From Pseudomonadota bacterium (GTDB taxonomy: Bacteria > Pseudomonadota > Alphaproteobacteria > Rhizobiales > Beijerinckiaceae): a stretch of DNA of 24,185 bases. Location of the stretch: assembly GCA_023423995.1 (NCBI GenBank), contig JAFAEL010000109.1:1-24185 (forward strand), written 5' to 3'. Shown piece after piece: positions 9,523 to 16,895 of this stretch (position 1 is the first letter of the stretch; the number at the start of each line of letters is the position of its first letter). A program made the translations under genes and the position numbers. The notes beneath the pieces were generated by a model. The model had not been told where the DNA came from. It did not search any database and saw nothing but the letters and a program-made list of their open reading frames with translations.

Positions 9523-10042
9523 GCTCAAGCTGGCTACGCTGGCCGGCACGCTCCTCGCAGCTCGGCTTGCGGCACGGTTCAGGACCGCTTCCCCGGCGCC
9601 GGAGGACGTAGCCGAGGACAGCCCGCGCGCGCCGCAAAGCGCACTTCCCCACCGCCTCGGGTTGGGGCTCCTGCTCGGCTCGGCCGGAATAGCGCTGGCC
9701 GCCATAGGGTGGCGCACTTGGCAGAGCGAAGCCCAGGCTGTGGAGGTTGCCAAGGCGCTGACCCGCGGCGATCCAAGCCGCGCTCCGGCGCTCATCACCA
9801 AATACGGATGCGGCGGCTGCCACACGATCCCAGGGGCGCCCGGAGCAGACGGGAAGGTGGCGGGCCCGCTCGGCGGCATGCGCTCCCGGGTCTATATCGG
9901 TGGCGTCGCACGCCACGATGCCGATACGCTGATCCGCTGGATCGTCGCACCGCAATCCATTTCCCCTCGCTCCGCCATGCCCGCGACGGGGATCAACGAA
10001 GGGGAAGCGCGGGACGTCGCCGCCTTCCTTTATACTCGATAG
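9509..10042 (+). CDS. Membrane-anchored class I cytochrome c
   Basis: 177-aa cytochrome with an N-terminal polar stretch, one transmembrane anchor (about 50-67, GLGLLLGSAGIALAAIG) and a periplasmic haem domain with CGGCH (101-105) and probable axial Met157 (SAMPATG). It resembles the small cytochrome c found at the end of many alphaproteobacterial caa3 clusters. It probably delivers electrons to the fused haem c of subunit II. ATG 9509 overlaps the end of ctaG by 14 nt. The N-terminal ~48 residues are unusual for such a protein, so a later start cannot be excluded, although no good alternative with a ribosome-binding site was seen. The gene ends one base before the convergent diheme cytochrome gene. 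Confidence 0.85.
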   Translation: MPSLRLKLATLAGTLLAARLAARFRTASPAPEDVAEDSPRAPQSALPHRLGLGLLLGSAGIALAAIGWRTWQSEAQAVEVAKALTRGDPSRAPALITKYGCGGCHTIPGAPGADGKVAGPLGGMRSRVYIGGVARHDADTLIRWIVAPQSISPRSAMPATGINEGEARDVAAFLYTR

Positions 10043-10043
10043 A

Positions 10044-11036
10044 TCAGTGCCGTCGGCTGACGCGCGGAAAGCGCTGATGCTTCGCTTCGTCTGGCGTCGG
10101 GAGGGCGGGAAGCGACTTGATGTAGGCGGCCATGGCGGCACGGTCGCTGGCCGGGAGCTCCGCCAAATTCGTCACCACATCCGCCATCGTCGCACCGACA
10201 TAGCGCAGGTCGGGTGTGCGGCCGCTCGTCAGTACTTCAGCGATGTCCGCCTCCGACCAGGTTCCGATCCGATCCGGCGTGATGTTCGGGGCACTGCCGG
10301 CCTGTTCGGGGTTCAGCCCGCCCGCGAAGCGCTCCCCGTCCTTCACGGCGTAGGCAAGGTTCCGGGGCGAATGACACTCCGCGCAATGCGCGAGCGCCTC
10401 GACCAGGTACCGGCCGCGCTGCCACTCGTCGCTGCGTGACGGCTCGGCGGGGAGGGGGCTGGCATCGAAAAAAAGCAGTTTCCACAGCCCGAGGGCACGG
10501 CGAATGGTGAAGGGGAATGGCAGGTCGTGTGGGTGCGGGCGGCCTTCTACGGGGGGGAGGGAGCGGAGATAGGCGACGAGGTCCCTGAGATCGCCCAGCT
10601 CCATCCTCGCGTAGCTCGTGTACGGGAACGCCGGGTAATAGTGCTGGCCGGAAGGCGACACTCCGCTCGAGACAGCGTTGGCCACTTCCACAGCGCTCCA
10701 GCTGCCGATCCCGTCGATCGGGTGCGGCGAGATGTTGGGCGGGCGGAGCGCTCCCAGAGGCGTCGGGAGTGCCATGCCGCCACCCAGCCGGAGGCGGTCG
10801 GGCTGTCCAGGCGAGGAATGGCACGACGCACATTGCGCGGCATCGAAGACGAGCTTGCCTTTGAGGGCATCGCCTCCGCTCAGCCGGACCTCTTCGGCCG
10901 CGGAGAAGGCCGGTCGAGGAGCTGACAAGTGCCAAGCCACCATGCCCGCACCTGCGCCCGCGAGGGCTAAACCGACAAGGATGACCGTGCGCTTCTTCAA
11001 CTGAACCAGTCTCGCTTTTGGCGTCACCCCGGCCAA
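10044..11036 (-). CDS. Diheme cytochrome c, membrane-anchored
   Basis: 330-aa protein with an N-terminal transmembrane anchor (about 16-35) and two cytochrome c domains with CASCH (69-73) and CAECH (218-222). It resembles the cytochrome subunits of membrane-bound alcohol/gluconate-type dehydrogenases, which carry three haems; here only two sites are seen. The longest frame starts with TTG at 11036; GTG 11027 (TPKARLVQLKK...) is equally plausible, and the ribosome-binding site does not decide. The gene is convergent with the oxidase operon, with one base between the two stops, so any terminator for one lies inside the other. It may feed electrons to the neighbouring oxidase, but no dehydrogenase partner lies next to it on its own strand. 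Confidence 0.85.
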   Translation of the reverse strand: MAGVTPKARLVQLKKRTVILVGLALAGAGAGMVAWHLSAPRPAFSAAEEVRLSGGDALKGKLVFDAAQCASCHSSPGQPDRLRLGGGMALPTPLGALRPPNISPHPIDGIGSWSAVEVANAVSSGVSPSGQHYYPAFPYTSYARMELGDLRDLVAYLRSLPPVEGRPHPHDLPFPFTIRRALGLWKLLFFDASPLPAEPSRSDEWQRGRYLVEALAHCAECHSPRNLAYAVKDGERFAGGLNPEQAGSAPNITPDRIGTWSEADIAEVLTSGRTPDLRYVGATMADVVTNLAELPASDRAAMAAYIKSLPALPTPDEAKHQRFPRVSRRH

Positions 11037-11466
11037 CTCGCGACCCGCTCCACCGACGCGAGTCCGCCCGGTGCCTCAGGAATACGCCCGAGCGCTAAAG
11101 AGAGATCCACGCCTTCGGCATGGTTCCTCGCCGGGATAGCGCATTCTCGGCTTGCTTCTCTCCGAGAGAGCCCAGGCCCGAAAGCACAGCGCCCGATCGG
11201 TGCAAATAGGTCATGTGGCCTTTGCGTTGGCCCTATCCGGAACGAACGCTTCCGGCGCGGCGCGAGTTTGAGCATTGTTGGGCATCGAGGTCGGCGCCGC
11301 GCGCCGGCAGAGTCCTGCAGCAAGATGAGCAGAGAGGGCTTCACTAAGCTCGCTTTGGAGCACAGGGTCCTCAACAGCTTCCACCGTAGGGCCGGATCGA
11401 TGAGCCCGATCGGGCGCGGCCGGATTTTGGATCAAGCCGCCACCCCTCCAATACTTGAGGAATAGA
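11037..11466. other. 430-nt intergenic region, no recognisable gene
   Basis: The stretch separates the divergently transcribed diheme cytochrome and chorismate mutase genes, so it should hold both promoters. Open frames exist on both strands (for example minus 11024-11374), but their translations are low-quality, arginine/proline-rich and unlike any family I know. The only clear signal is a ribosome-binding site (GAGG, 11457-11460) before the chorismate mutase ATG. Confidence 0.5.
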
Positions 11467-11901
11467 ATGGATACGCTGCGCACTGCTAAATGTCTCTTCG
11501 TCGTTGGCTCCGCATTCTTCGGCGCGACGAACGCGTTTCCTCAGAAAGGGGCAGACGAAGCCGCGCCCGCATTCTGGGGTGAACCCAGTGTCGATGGCGG
11601 GAAATGCTGCAAGACGCTTGGTGAAGTCCGCGAGAACATCAATCAGATCGACGATCAGATCATCGAGCTGATGGCTAAACGTGGAGCCTATGTTCATGAA
11701 GCTGCTCGCTTCAAGCAGAACCCCGCTGCCGTGGAGGATAAGACGCGGGTCGAGGCGATCATCCGGAAGGTGCGGCGCCTCGCGACCGAACGTCAGCTGA
11801 ACCCCGATGTCGCGGAGGTGACCTACCGCGCAATGATCGAGAGGTTCACGGAGGACGAGCGCCGCGACGCGGCCGAGATGATGCGACGCCCAGCCCGCTG
11901 A
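11467..11901 (+). CDS. Exported AroQ-type chorismate mutase (PchB-like)
   Basis: Predicted periplasmic chorismate mutase (chorismate to prephenate) of the all-helical AroQ fold. ATG 11467 is preceded by GAGG at a 6-nt distance. The 144-aa product has an N-terminal signal-like segment (CLFVVGSAFFGATNAF) and a ~90-residue helical domain starting at KTLGEVRENINQIDDQI. Aligned by eye without gaps to PchB (isochorismate-pyruvate lyase), the active-site residues Arg55, Arg72 and Lys83 correspond to PchB Arg14, Arg31 and Lys42, and PchB Gln90 is Glu131 here. Exported AroQ mutases are known from several proteobacteria and mycobacteria. No other aromatic-pathway gene is nearby, and a lyase activity cannot be excluded. 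The adjacent Cys47-Cys48 are unexplained. Confidence 0.82.
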   Translation: MDTLRTAKCLFVVGSAFFGATNAFPQKGADEAAPAFWGEPSVDGGKCCKTLGEVRENINQIDDQIIELMAKRGAYVHEAARFKQNPAAVEDKTRVEAIIRKVRRLATERQLNPDVAEVTYRAMIERFTEDERRDAAEMMRRPAR

Positions 11902-12248
11902 GACCCGGGCGCGGGCGCAATTGTGGAACCCCGGAGGCCCCGGGCCGTCTCCGTCTTTGACTCCGTCAGAATGGCTGCGAGTTCGTCCACCTCCTGTCCG
12001 TTCGAGGCCCCGACTAGCCAGAAGATTTTCGCTGCGCTGCTCGGCCAACTCGATCATCCGGCGTTTCGAAAACAATATCGCGCTGATGCATAGACTGGGA
12101 AAAGATCCGTTTCAGACAAACTGGAACGTTGGCGTGGTCAGCCGGATTTGTTGAGCGAGGTTTGCTGACCGCGCACGGCATGAATTGTCATGCGGACCTC
12201 AAGACGCCCGATGAATGCGCAGCGCTCGCGCGCACAAGAGAGGGTCCC
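11902..12248. other. 347-nt intergenic region with a weak possible stress promoter
   Basis: No convincing coding sequence. GGAAC at 12123-12127 is followed 19 nt later by TT (GATTTG around 12145-12150). This fits only the loosest form of the EcfG/RpoE2 consensus (the CG before TT is absent), so it is no more than a candidate promoter for the DUF1269 gene. A ribosome-binding site (GAGAGGG, 12239-12245) precedes the DUF1269 start. Confidence 0.4.
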
Positions 12249-12857
12249 ATGGCTGAACTCATCGTCATTGGCTTTGATAATCCGAACGAAGCGGATCGGG
12301 TGCTCACCGAGCTTACGCGGATGCAGAAGGAGTATCTGGTCGATCTGGAGGACGCGGTGATCGCGATCCGGGCTCCGGACGGCAAGGTTCGGCTGAAGCA
12401 GAGCGTCGATCTGATCGGCACCGGCGCGGCCGGTGGCGGGTTGTGGGGCGCCATGTGGGGCTCACTCGTCGGGCTGCTGTTCCTCAATCCGCTACTCGGC
12501 CTGGTTGCTGGCGGCGCGCTAGGAGCGGGCGCGGGAGCGATATCGGGAAGCCTGAGTGATTACGGGATCGACGACGGCTTCATCCGTAAACTCGGTGAGA
12601 CCCTCCAACCGAACACGTCGGCGTTGTTCGTGCTGATCCGCAAGGCGCAGCCGGACAAGGTGCTCCAGGAGATGTCCTCTTTTCGTGGCCACGTGATCCG
12701 CTCCTCCTTAGCTCCGGAGCAGGAGAAGCGGCTGCAGGCTGCACTCTCCGGCGGCGCCGTCAGCATGCCGGGCAGCTCTGGCTCGTCTAGCTCCTCAGGC
12801 TCCTCCGGCAGCGCACAGGCCGGTTCGGCTCCCTCGTCGGCGACCTATTCCGTCTGA
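12249..12857 (+). CDS. DUF1269 family membrane protein
   Basis: 202-aa protein of the DUF1269 family, function unknown. ATG 12249 follows GAGAGGG and gives the family-typical N-terminus MAELIVIGFDNPNEADRV. The middle holds a glycine/alanine-rich membrane-like segment (about 58-100, GTGAAGGGLWGAMWGSLVG...), followed by the conserved SLSDYGIDDGFIRKLGETL and a beta-strand region SALFVLI. The last ~30 residues form a serine/glycine/alanine-rich low-complexity tail not usual in the family core. A longer frame from 12129 has no ribosome-binding site and adds a non-conserved leader. Members are often stress-induced in alphaproteobacteria, but no such function is shown here. Confidence 0.85.
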   Translation: MAELIVIGFDNPNEADRVLTELTRMQKEYLVDLEDAVIAIRAPDGKVRLKQSVDLIGTGAAGGGLWGAMWGSLVGLLFLNPLLGLVAGGALGAGAGAISGSLSDYGIDDGFIRKLGETLQPNTSALFVLIRKAQPDKVLQEMSSFRGHVIRSSLAPEQEKRLQAALSGGAVSMPGSSGSSSSSGSSGSAQAGSAPSSATYSV

Positions 12858-13189
12858 CTTCCGCTGCTGGAGCGGGCCTCTGCTGGAGACACCTACCCAG
12901 CAGAGGCACCACGGCCTCTTGTTCATGAGCCGTCTGCTCGGCTGCCCACCAGGAAACCGGGCAAGTCGCGGCTGCCATTCTCCGATCGTCGTCGCGTCGT
13001 ACTCACGGTTGCGGTCAGTGGTCGAGCTCTGATCTCCTTGCATTCCTCGCTGCCAAGACCCTCGCCGCCGAACGGGCGACATCCTCCCGGGCTGAGGTAA
13101 GCTCGCATCCGACGCCCGGCCCCGCACCCAGGTACTGGCGGCTGCAGAAGAGGGTGTGCTCGAGGAAACGAAAATCGAGGAGGTTCCAG
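12858..13189. other. 332-nt intergenic region with a hairpin
   Basis: Between the DUF1269 and metallo-hydrolase genes. It contains the perfect inverted repeat described separately and, at its 3' end, GGAGG (13178-13182) as the ribosome-binding site of the hydrolase gene. Frames on the minus strand here (for example 12795-13127) have no recognisable product. Confidence 0.5.
12876..12907 (+). terminator. Perfect 11-bp inverted repeat after the DUF1269 gene
   Basis: GCCTCTGCTGG (12876-12886) and its exact complement CCAGCAGAGGC (12897-12907) enclose a 10-nt loop, 19 nt after the DUF1269 stop. No T-run follows, so it is a terminator-like or mRNA-stabilising hairpin rather than a canonical intrinsic terminator. 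Confidence 0.5.
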
Positions 13190-14170
13190 ATGAATGACAG
13201 CACCTTCACGCGCCGGCATGCGCTCATGGGCGCCGCGCTCGGCGGGGGAGCGCTCGCGCTAGGATACCCTGGGGCGGCGCTGGCCAAGGCCCCGCTGGCC
13301 GGAACACCCGCCCCATATTTCTACCGCTTCAAGTTCGGCAATGGCGAGGCGACGATCGTGTCGGACGGCACTCTGCCGCTCGGCAATCCGCATACCAACT
13401 TCACCGGCCTCTCCCCGCAGGAGATGGACAAGCAACTCACCGACAACTTCCTTCCGACATCGAACGCGGTCCTCGAGCAGAACGTGCTCATCCTGAACAC
13501 CGGCGATCGCCTGGTCCTGTTCGACACCGGAATGGGAACGCTGCAGCTCTTCGGGCCGACCACGGGCAAGCTTCTCACGACGATGAAGCAGGCGGGGATC
13601 GACCCCAAGGATATCGACGCCGTGGTGATGAGCCATGCTCATATCGACCATTGCGGCGGTTGCGTCGGCGACGATGGGAAGTCCCACTTCCCGAATGCGA
13701 AATTCTACATCAGCGAGGCAGATTTCAATTTCTGGACGGACGAGAACAAGGTCTCGAAGGACTTCAAGGTCTTCCTCGACACCGCGCGAAAGAACCTCCT
13801 TCCTATCCGAGACAGGCTGGAGTTCATCAAGGACGGCCAGGAATTCCTGCCAGGTATCACCGCGCTCGCGGCCCCCGGGCATACGGTCGGGCACATGATC
13901 TTCATGATCACCAACGGCAACAACCAGCTCTGCTATATCGGCGACCTGACACACCATCCGATCTTGCTGATGGAGAAACCTCGCACACAGTTCGCGTACG
14001 ACACAGATCCTGCGCAATCCGCCGAAACACGCGTGAAGATGCTGACGATGCTATCCGAGAAGCGCGTCCCGATTCTTGCGTATCACTTCGCTTGGCCGGG
14101 GATCGGCCACGTCGCGAAGGCAGGTGAAGGCTTCCGCTACTATCCCGAGCCGATGAAAATGGAGATGTGA
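13190..14170 (+). CDS. Tat-exported MBL-fold metallo-hydrolase
   Basis: 326-aa metallo-beta-lactamase-fold protein. ATG 13190 follows GGAGG; the upstream in-frame ATG at 13154 would break the signal peptide. The N-terminus has a twin-arginine-type signal (TRRHALMG, then a hydrophobic GAALGGGALALGYPGAALA), predicting export of the folded, metal-loaded enzyme. Metal ligands are all present: HAHIDH (His149, His151, Asp153, His154), His231 in APGHTVGH, Asp252 in IGDLTHHP and His299 in AYHFAWPGIGH. This pattern suits lactonases, sulfatases and other hydrolases of the AidB/AttM-like branch, so the substrate cannot be assigned. It is convergent with the SDR operon, which is separated by 77 nt. Confidence 0.88.
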   Translation: MNDSTFTRRHALMGAALGGGALALGYPGAALAKAPLAGTPAPYFYRFKFGNGEATIVSDGTLPLGNPHTNFTGLSPQEMDKQLTDNFLPTSNAVLEQNVLILNTGDRLVLFDTGMGTLQLFGPTTGKLLTTMKQAGIDPKDIDAVVMSHAHIDHCGGCVGDDGKSHFPNAKFYISEADFNFWTDENKVSKDFKVFLDTARKNLLPIRDRLEFIKDGQEFLPGITALAAPGHTVGHMIFMITNGNNQLCYIGDLTHHPILLMEKPRTQFAYDTDPAQSAETRVKMLTMLSEKRVPILAYHFAWPGIGHVAKAGEGFRYYPEPMKMEM

Positions 14171-14203
14171 TCCGGATACCCGCCGGCTACCATCCTGGCT
14201 CGC

Positions 14204-14242
14204 GCCCGGACAAGGTCGCAGTTTCCGCTACCTCGTCCGGGC
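14204..14242. terminator. Possible bidirectional hairpin between convergent genes
   Basis: GCCCGGAC (14204-14211) pairs with GTCCGGGC (14235-14242) across a 23-nt loop, in the short gap between the convergent hydrolase and Atu4866 genes. No T-run is present on either strand, so the call rests on stem and position only. Confidence 0.35.
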
Positions 14243-14247
14243 AAGCC

Positions 14248-14619
14248 TCAAGGCCTTTGGGGCTTACGAAAGAACGTCATGCCTCCGTGATGAAGCTGGT
14301 TCCGGTCGACGAACACGCCGTCAGCCGTGAAGCCGGTGTCGTCCCAGTAGAAGATCTCGTTTCCGCGGACCTCGTAGCGGCCGCGATAGGCGCTCTGTCG
14401 CGATCCACGCGCTTCGTCGTAGCGGCCATTCGGAAGCAGTTCGTGCCGGATATTTCCGTCGCGGGTCACCCACATGCCGGCGTAGGGGTCCCCGGCATCC
14501 TGCTGGTCCGTGTGCATGGTCGGTCTCTGGTTGGCCGAAGCGTCTGGCGGTGCAGTGAACGAGTGGGTGAACAGCGCGACCGCAACCGCGCTGCTCGCGA
14601 GAACCTGCACTGCCTTCAT
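14248..14619 (-). CDS. Atu4866-family protein, exported
   Basis: 123-aa protein with an N-terminal signal peptide (AVQVLASSAVAVALFTHSF) and a single ~80-residue Atu4866 domain, named after an Agrobacterium protein of known structure but unknown function. Family-typical words are GMWVTRDGNIRHELLPNGRY, SAYRGRYEV and YWDDTGFTADG; the fold is a small beta-barrel. The ATG overlaps the upstream gene's stop by 4 nt, so it is the last gene of the SDR operon. Members commonly sit beside SDR or other oxidoreductase genes under LysR control, as here. Export to the periplasm matches the exported decarboxylase-fold neighbour. No catalytic residues can be named. Confidence 0.8.
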   Translation of the reverse strand: MKAVQVLASSAVAVALFTHSFTAPPDASANQRPTMHTDQQDAGDPYAGMWVTRDGNIRHELLPNGRYDEARGSRQSAYRGRYEVRGNEIFYWDDTGFTADGVFVDRNQLHHGGMTFFRKPQRP

Positions 14620-15086
14620 TGCGCGGGTCCCCGTCTGCGTTCGGCGAAGAGCTCAGATAAGACGCCCGCCGCCTGGATCGCCCGGGGAAAGCCGGCATGG
14701 ACGGTCGTGAGGTAGACGACCTCCTTCAACTCCTCCTGGGTCACGCCCAGGTTGAGTGCATATCCGGCGTGGACCTTCATGAACGCGCCGTGTCCGAGCG
14801 CCGCAAAGGCGGCAACGGTTGCGATCTGGCGCGCCCGCGGTTCGAGGCCCGGACGGGACCACACGTCCCCAAGCGCGTATGCTTCCGTGGCGTCGGCGAG
14901 GAATGGGAACTCCCGCCGTAGATTCTCGAGGGCGGGCTGTGGCTGGCCGTTGTTCAGCGATCGCACGACCTCTGCACCGCGGCGGCGTCGATCGTCGTCG
15001 CTGCCTTGAGCAACGCTTGCCTGCGGAACCGCTAGCAGGGCGGCTGCGGCAAGGATGCCGGTCGGAAGGTGGGCAACTCTCGTCAT
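14616..15086 (-). CDS. Exported carboxymuconolactone decarboxylase-fold protein
   Basis: 156-aa protein: a signal peptide (THLPTGILAAAALL-like segment ending VPQASVAQ at about residue 27) followed by a carboxymuconolactone decarboxylase/AhpD-fold helical domain. The signature is in the C-terminal half: RQIATVAAFAALGHGAFMKV and GVTQEELKEVVYLTTVHAGF. There is no cysteine, so the CxxC thiol-peroxidase chemistry of AhpD is ruled out and a decarboxylase/isomerase-like role is more likely. Secretion is unusual, as most relatives are cytoplasmic. It lies 42 nt after the SDR gene and overlaps the Atu4866 gene by 4 nt. The substrate is unknown. Confidence 0.85.
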   Translation of the reverse strand: MTRVAHLPTGILAAAALLAVPQASVAQGSDDDRRRRGAEVVRSLNNGQPQPALENLRREFPFLADATEAYALGDVWSRPGLEPRARQIATVAAFAALGHGAFMKVHAGYALNLGVTQEELKEVVYLTTVHAGFPRAIQAAGVLSELFAERRRGPAQ

Positions 15087-15128
15087 CTCTCTCCCTTTCC
15101 CTTGTCGTGGCTGTGGAATTCCCGTGAG

Positions 15129-15866
15129 TCAGTGCGGGCTGGCGGTTGGCCGAACCACGATCTCGCTGACGTCCACGTCATCAGGTTGGGCGACCGCGTA
15201 TAGGATGCTGGATGCGATCGCGGCTGCGGGAATCTGGACCGCCCGGAAGGCCCGCATCTCCTCGCGTGCAACCTCGTCGGAGATCCTGTCGGCGAGTTCC
15301 GAGGTCGTCGTGCCCGGCGAGATTACCGTCACGCGGATCCGATTCGTCTCCTGCCGAAGACCATCCGAGATGGCCCTAACCGCGAACTTCGTCGCGCAAT
15401 AGACCGCGGCGGTCGGCGAGACGGAGTGCCCCCCAATGGAGGATAGGTTGATGATCTGGCCGGATCCCTGCGTCTCCATGATCGGCAGGGCAGCGGCAAT
15501 GCCGTAGAGGACGCCCTTGATGTTGACGTCGATCATCCGATCCCACTCCTCGATCTTGAGGCTGGCGAGCGGAGAGAGGGGCATCACGCCCGCATTGTTG
15601 ATCATCACGTCGAGCCGGCCGAACTCCTGGGCCGCAAAGCGGGCGAAAGCGACGACATCGTCCCGGTCGGTGACGTCGAGCGCGCGATGGCGGACCGTTC
15701 CACCTTCCGCTTCGATCTCGGCCGCTAAGCCCTCAAGGCGACCAGCGCGCCGAGCCCCAATCAGGACCGTTGCGCCCGCTGCGGCGAGTGCCCTCGCGGC
15801 GGCCTCTCCGATGCCGCTCGATGCACCCGTGATGGCAATGACCTTGCCGCTGATGCCCTGTGCCAT
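15129..15866 (-). CDS. Short-chain dehydrogenase/reductase
   Basis: Cytoplasmic NAD(P)-dependent oxidoreductase of the classical SDR family, 245 aa. Motifs are TGASSGIG (13-20) for cofactor binding, NNAG (90-93), the catalytic Ser142/143 (NLSSIGG), and YCATK with Tyr156 and Lys160. Arg39-Arg40 after the second strand (IGARRAGRL) suggests NADP preference. It is the first gene of a minus-strand operon with the decarboxylase-fold and Atu4866 genes, and is divergent from the LysR gene, 108 nt away. This is the classic arrangement for LysR control of a catabolic or detoxification operon. Substrate unknown. Confidence 0.9.
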   Translation of the reverse strand: MAQGISGKVIAITGASSGIGEAAARALAAAGATVLIGARRAGRLEGLAAEIEAEGGTVRHRALDVTDRDDVVAFARFAAQEFGRLDVMINNAGVMPLSPLASLKIEEWDRMIDVNIKGVLYGIAAALPIMETQGSGQIINLSSIGGHSVSPTAAVYCATKFAVRAISDGLRQETNRIRVTVISPGTTTSELADRISDEVAREEMRAFRAVQIPAAAIASSILYAVAQPDDVDVSEIVVRPTASPH

Positions 15867-15974
15867 TCCACTGATCCTTCTGTCCCGGTTGTGTCGGCTT
15901 GAAGAGGAATCTAGCGAGGGACTGGAGACGATCGAGCCCCAGATCGGGGACGGGCCGTTCAGCTAGGCTAACCA

Positions 15975-16895
15975 ATGCGGGACGAGATCGAAGCTGTCGC
16001 CACCTTCGTGGTCGTCGCAGAGACGTTGAGTTTCCGCCGCGCGGCCGAGCGCCTCGGTGTCACGCGTTCTGCGGTCAGCCAAGCAATCCGGAAGCTGGAG
16101 GAGCATCTCGGGATTGCGCTTTTTCACCGAACCACGCGCAGCGTTCACCTCACGGAAGCGGGAATGCAGCTTTTGCAGGTTGCCGGCCCTAGCCTGTCCG
16201 ATCTGAGGGGCGCCTTGAGGACAGCCGCGGAGGCGGGAGGCCGACCGGGCGGCCGGCTGCGTCTCGCAGTCTCCTCGATAGCCGAGAGCTTCCTCGACGG
16301 AGCTGCGCTCGCCGGCTTCTTGATCACTCATCCCGAGATCCGGCTCGACGTCCTCGTAACCGATGCCGAGTTCGACATCGTGGCCGAGGGCTACGATGCC
16401 GGCGTGCGCCTGGGAGAGGTGATCGAGGCCGACATGATCGCCGTTCCGGTATCCGCCGATCAGCGTCAACTCGCCGTTGCCTCTCCGGACTACATTGCCC
16501 GTGCAGGGGCTCCGGCGCATCCGCGCGATCTGGTGGACCACCACTGCATCGGTTGGAGACCCAGCCCCGACGTGGCGCCGTATCGGTGGGAATTCACGGT
16601 GGACGGCCGTGATGTCTCGGTCGAAGTCGACCCGCACGTAACCACCAACGACATGGCTGTGATGGTGCGGCTCGCCCGTGCGGGGGTGGGGGTTACTTGC
16701 GGGCTGGAGGAGACGTTCCGCCCCTACTTGGCGAGTGGTGCTCTCCTGCCCGTACTGGAGGAATTCTGCGCTCCTTTTCCCGGCTTCTTTCTGTACTATC
16801 CGAGCCGCCGCACTATGGCGGGCGCGCTGAGATCGCTCGTCGATTACCTGAAGCGCAGCCCCAGGCCGCTCCGAAATCGTGACAACTCAGTCTAG
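15975..16895 (+). CDS. LysR-family transcriptional regulator
   Basis: 306-aa LTTR, probably controlling the divergent SDR operon. The N-terminal winged helix-turn-helix is clear (RRAAERLGVTRSAVSQAIRK, about 16-35, then LEEHLGIALFHRTTRSVHLTEAG), followed by the periplasmic-binding-protein-like effector domain (about 90-295). ATG 15975 has no strong ribosome-binding site. The final residues (PRPLRNRDNSV) run straight into an IS remnant whose transposase stop codon overlaps this gene's stop on the other strand. The last few codons could therefore have been replaced by the insertion, although the total length is normal. The effector is not predictable. Confidence 0.9.
   Translation: MRDEIEAVATFVVVAETLSFRRAAERLGVTRSAVSQAIRKLEEHLGIALFHRTTRSVHLTEAGMQLLQVAGPSLSDLRGALRTAAEAGGRPGGRLRLAVSSIAESFLDGAALAGFLITHPEIRLDVLVTDAEFDIVAEGYDAGVRLGEVIEADMIAVPVSADQRQLAVASPDYIARAGAPAHPRDLVDHHCIGWRPSPDVAPYRWEFTVDGRDVSVEVDPHVTTNDMAVMVRLARAGVGVTCGLEETFRPYLASGALLPVLEEFCAPFPGFFLYYPSRRTMAGALRSLVDYLKRSPRPLRNRDNSV

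Noticed and set aside
11024..11374. 116-codon minus-strand frame upstream of the diheme cytochrome gene
   Set aside because: No ribosome-binding site, no motif, and composition unlike the coding genes here.
12123..12150. Possible EcfG promoter before the DUF1269 gene
   Set aside because: GGAAC is present and TT falls at the right distance, but the CG before TT is missing and the leader would be ~95 nt; kept only as a weak note.
15867..15974. LysR-binding box in the SDR/LysR divergent gap
   Set aside because: The best palindrome (ATC-N8-GAT at 15931-15944) does not fit T-N11-A spacing; the gap must hold an operator, but I cannot place it.
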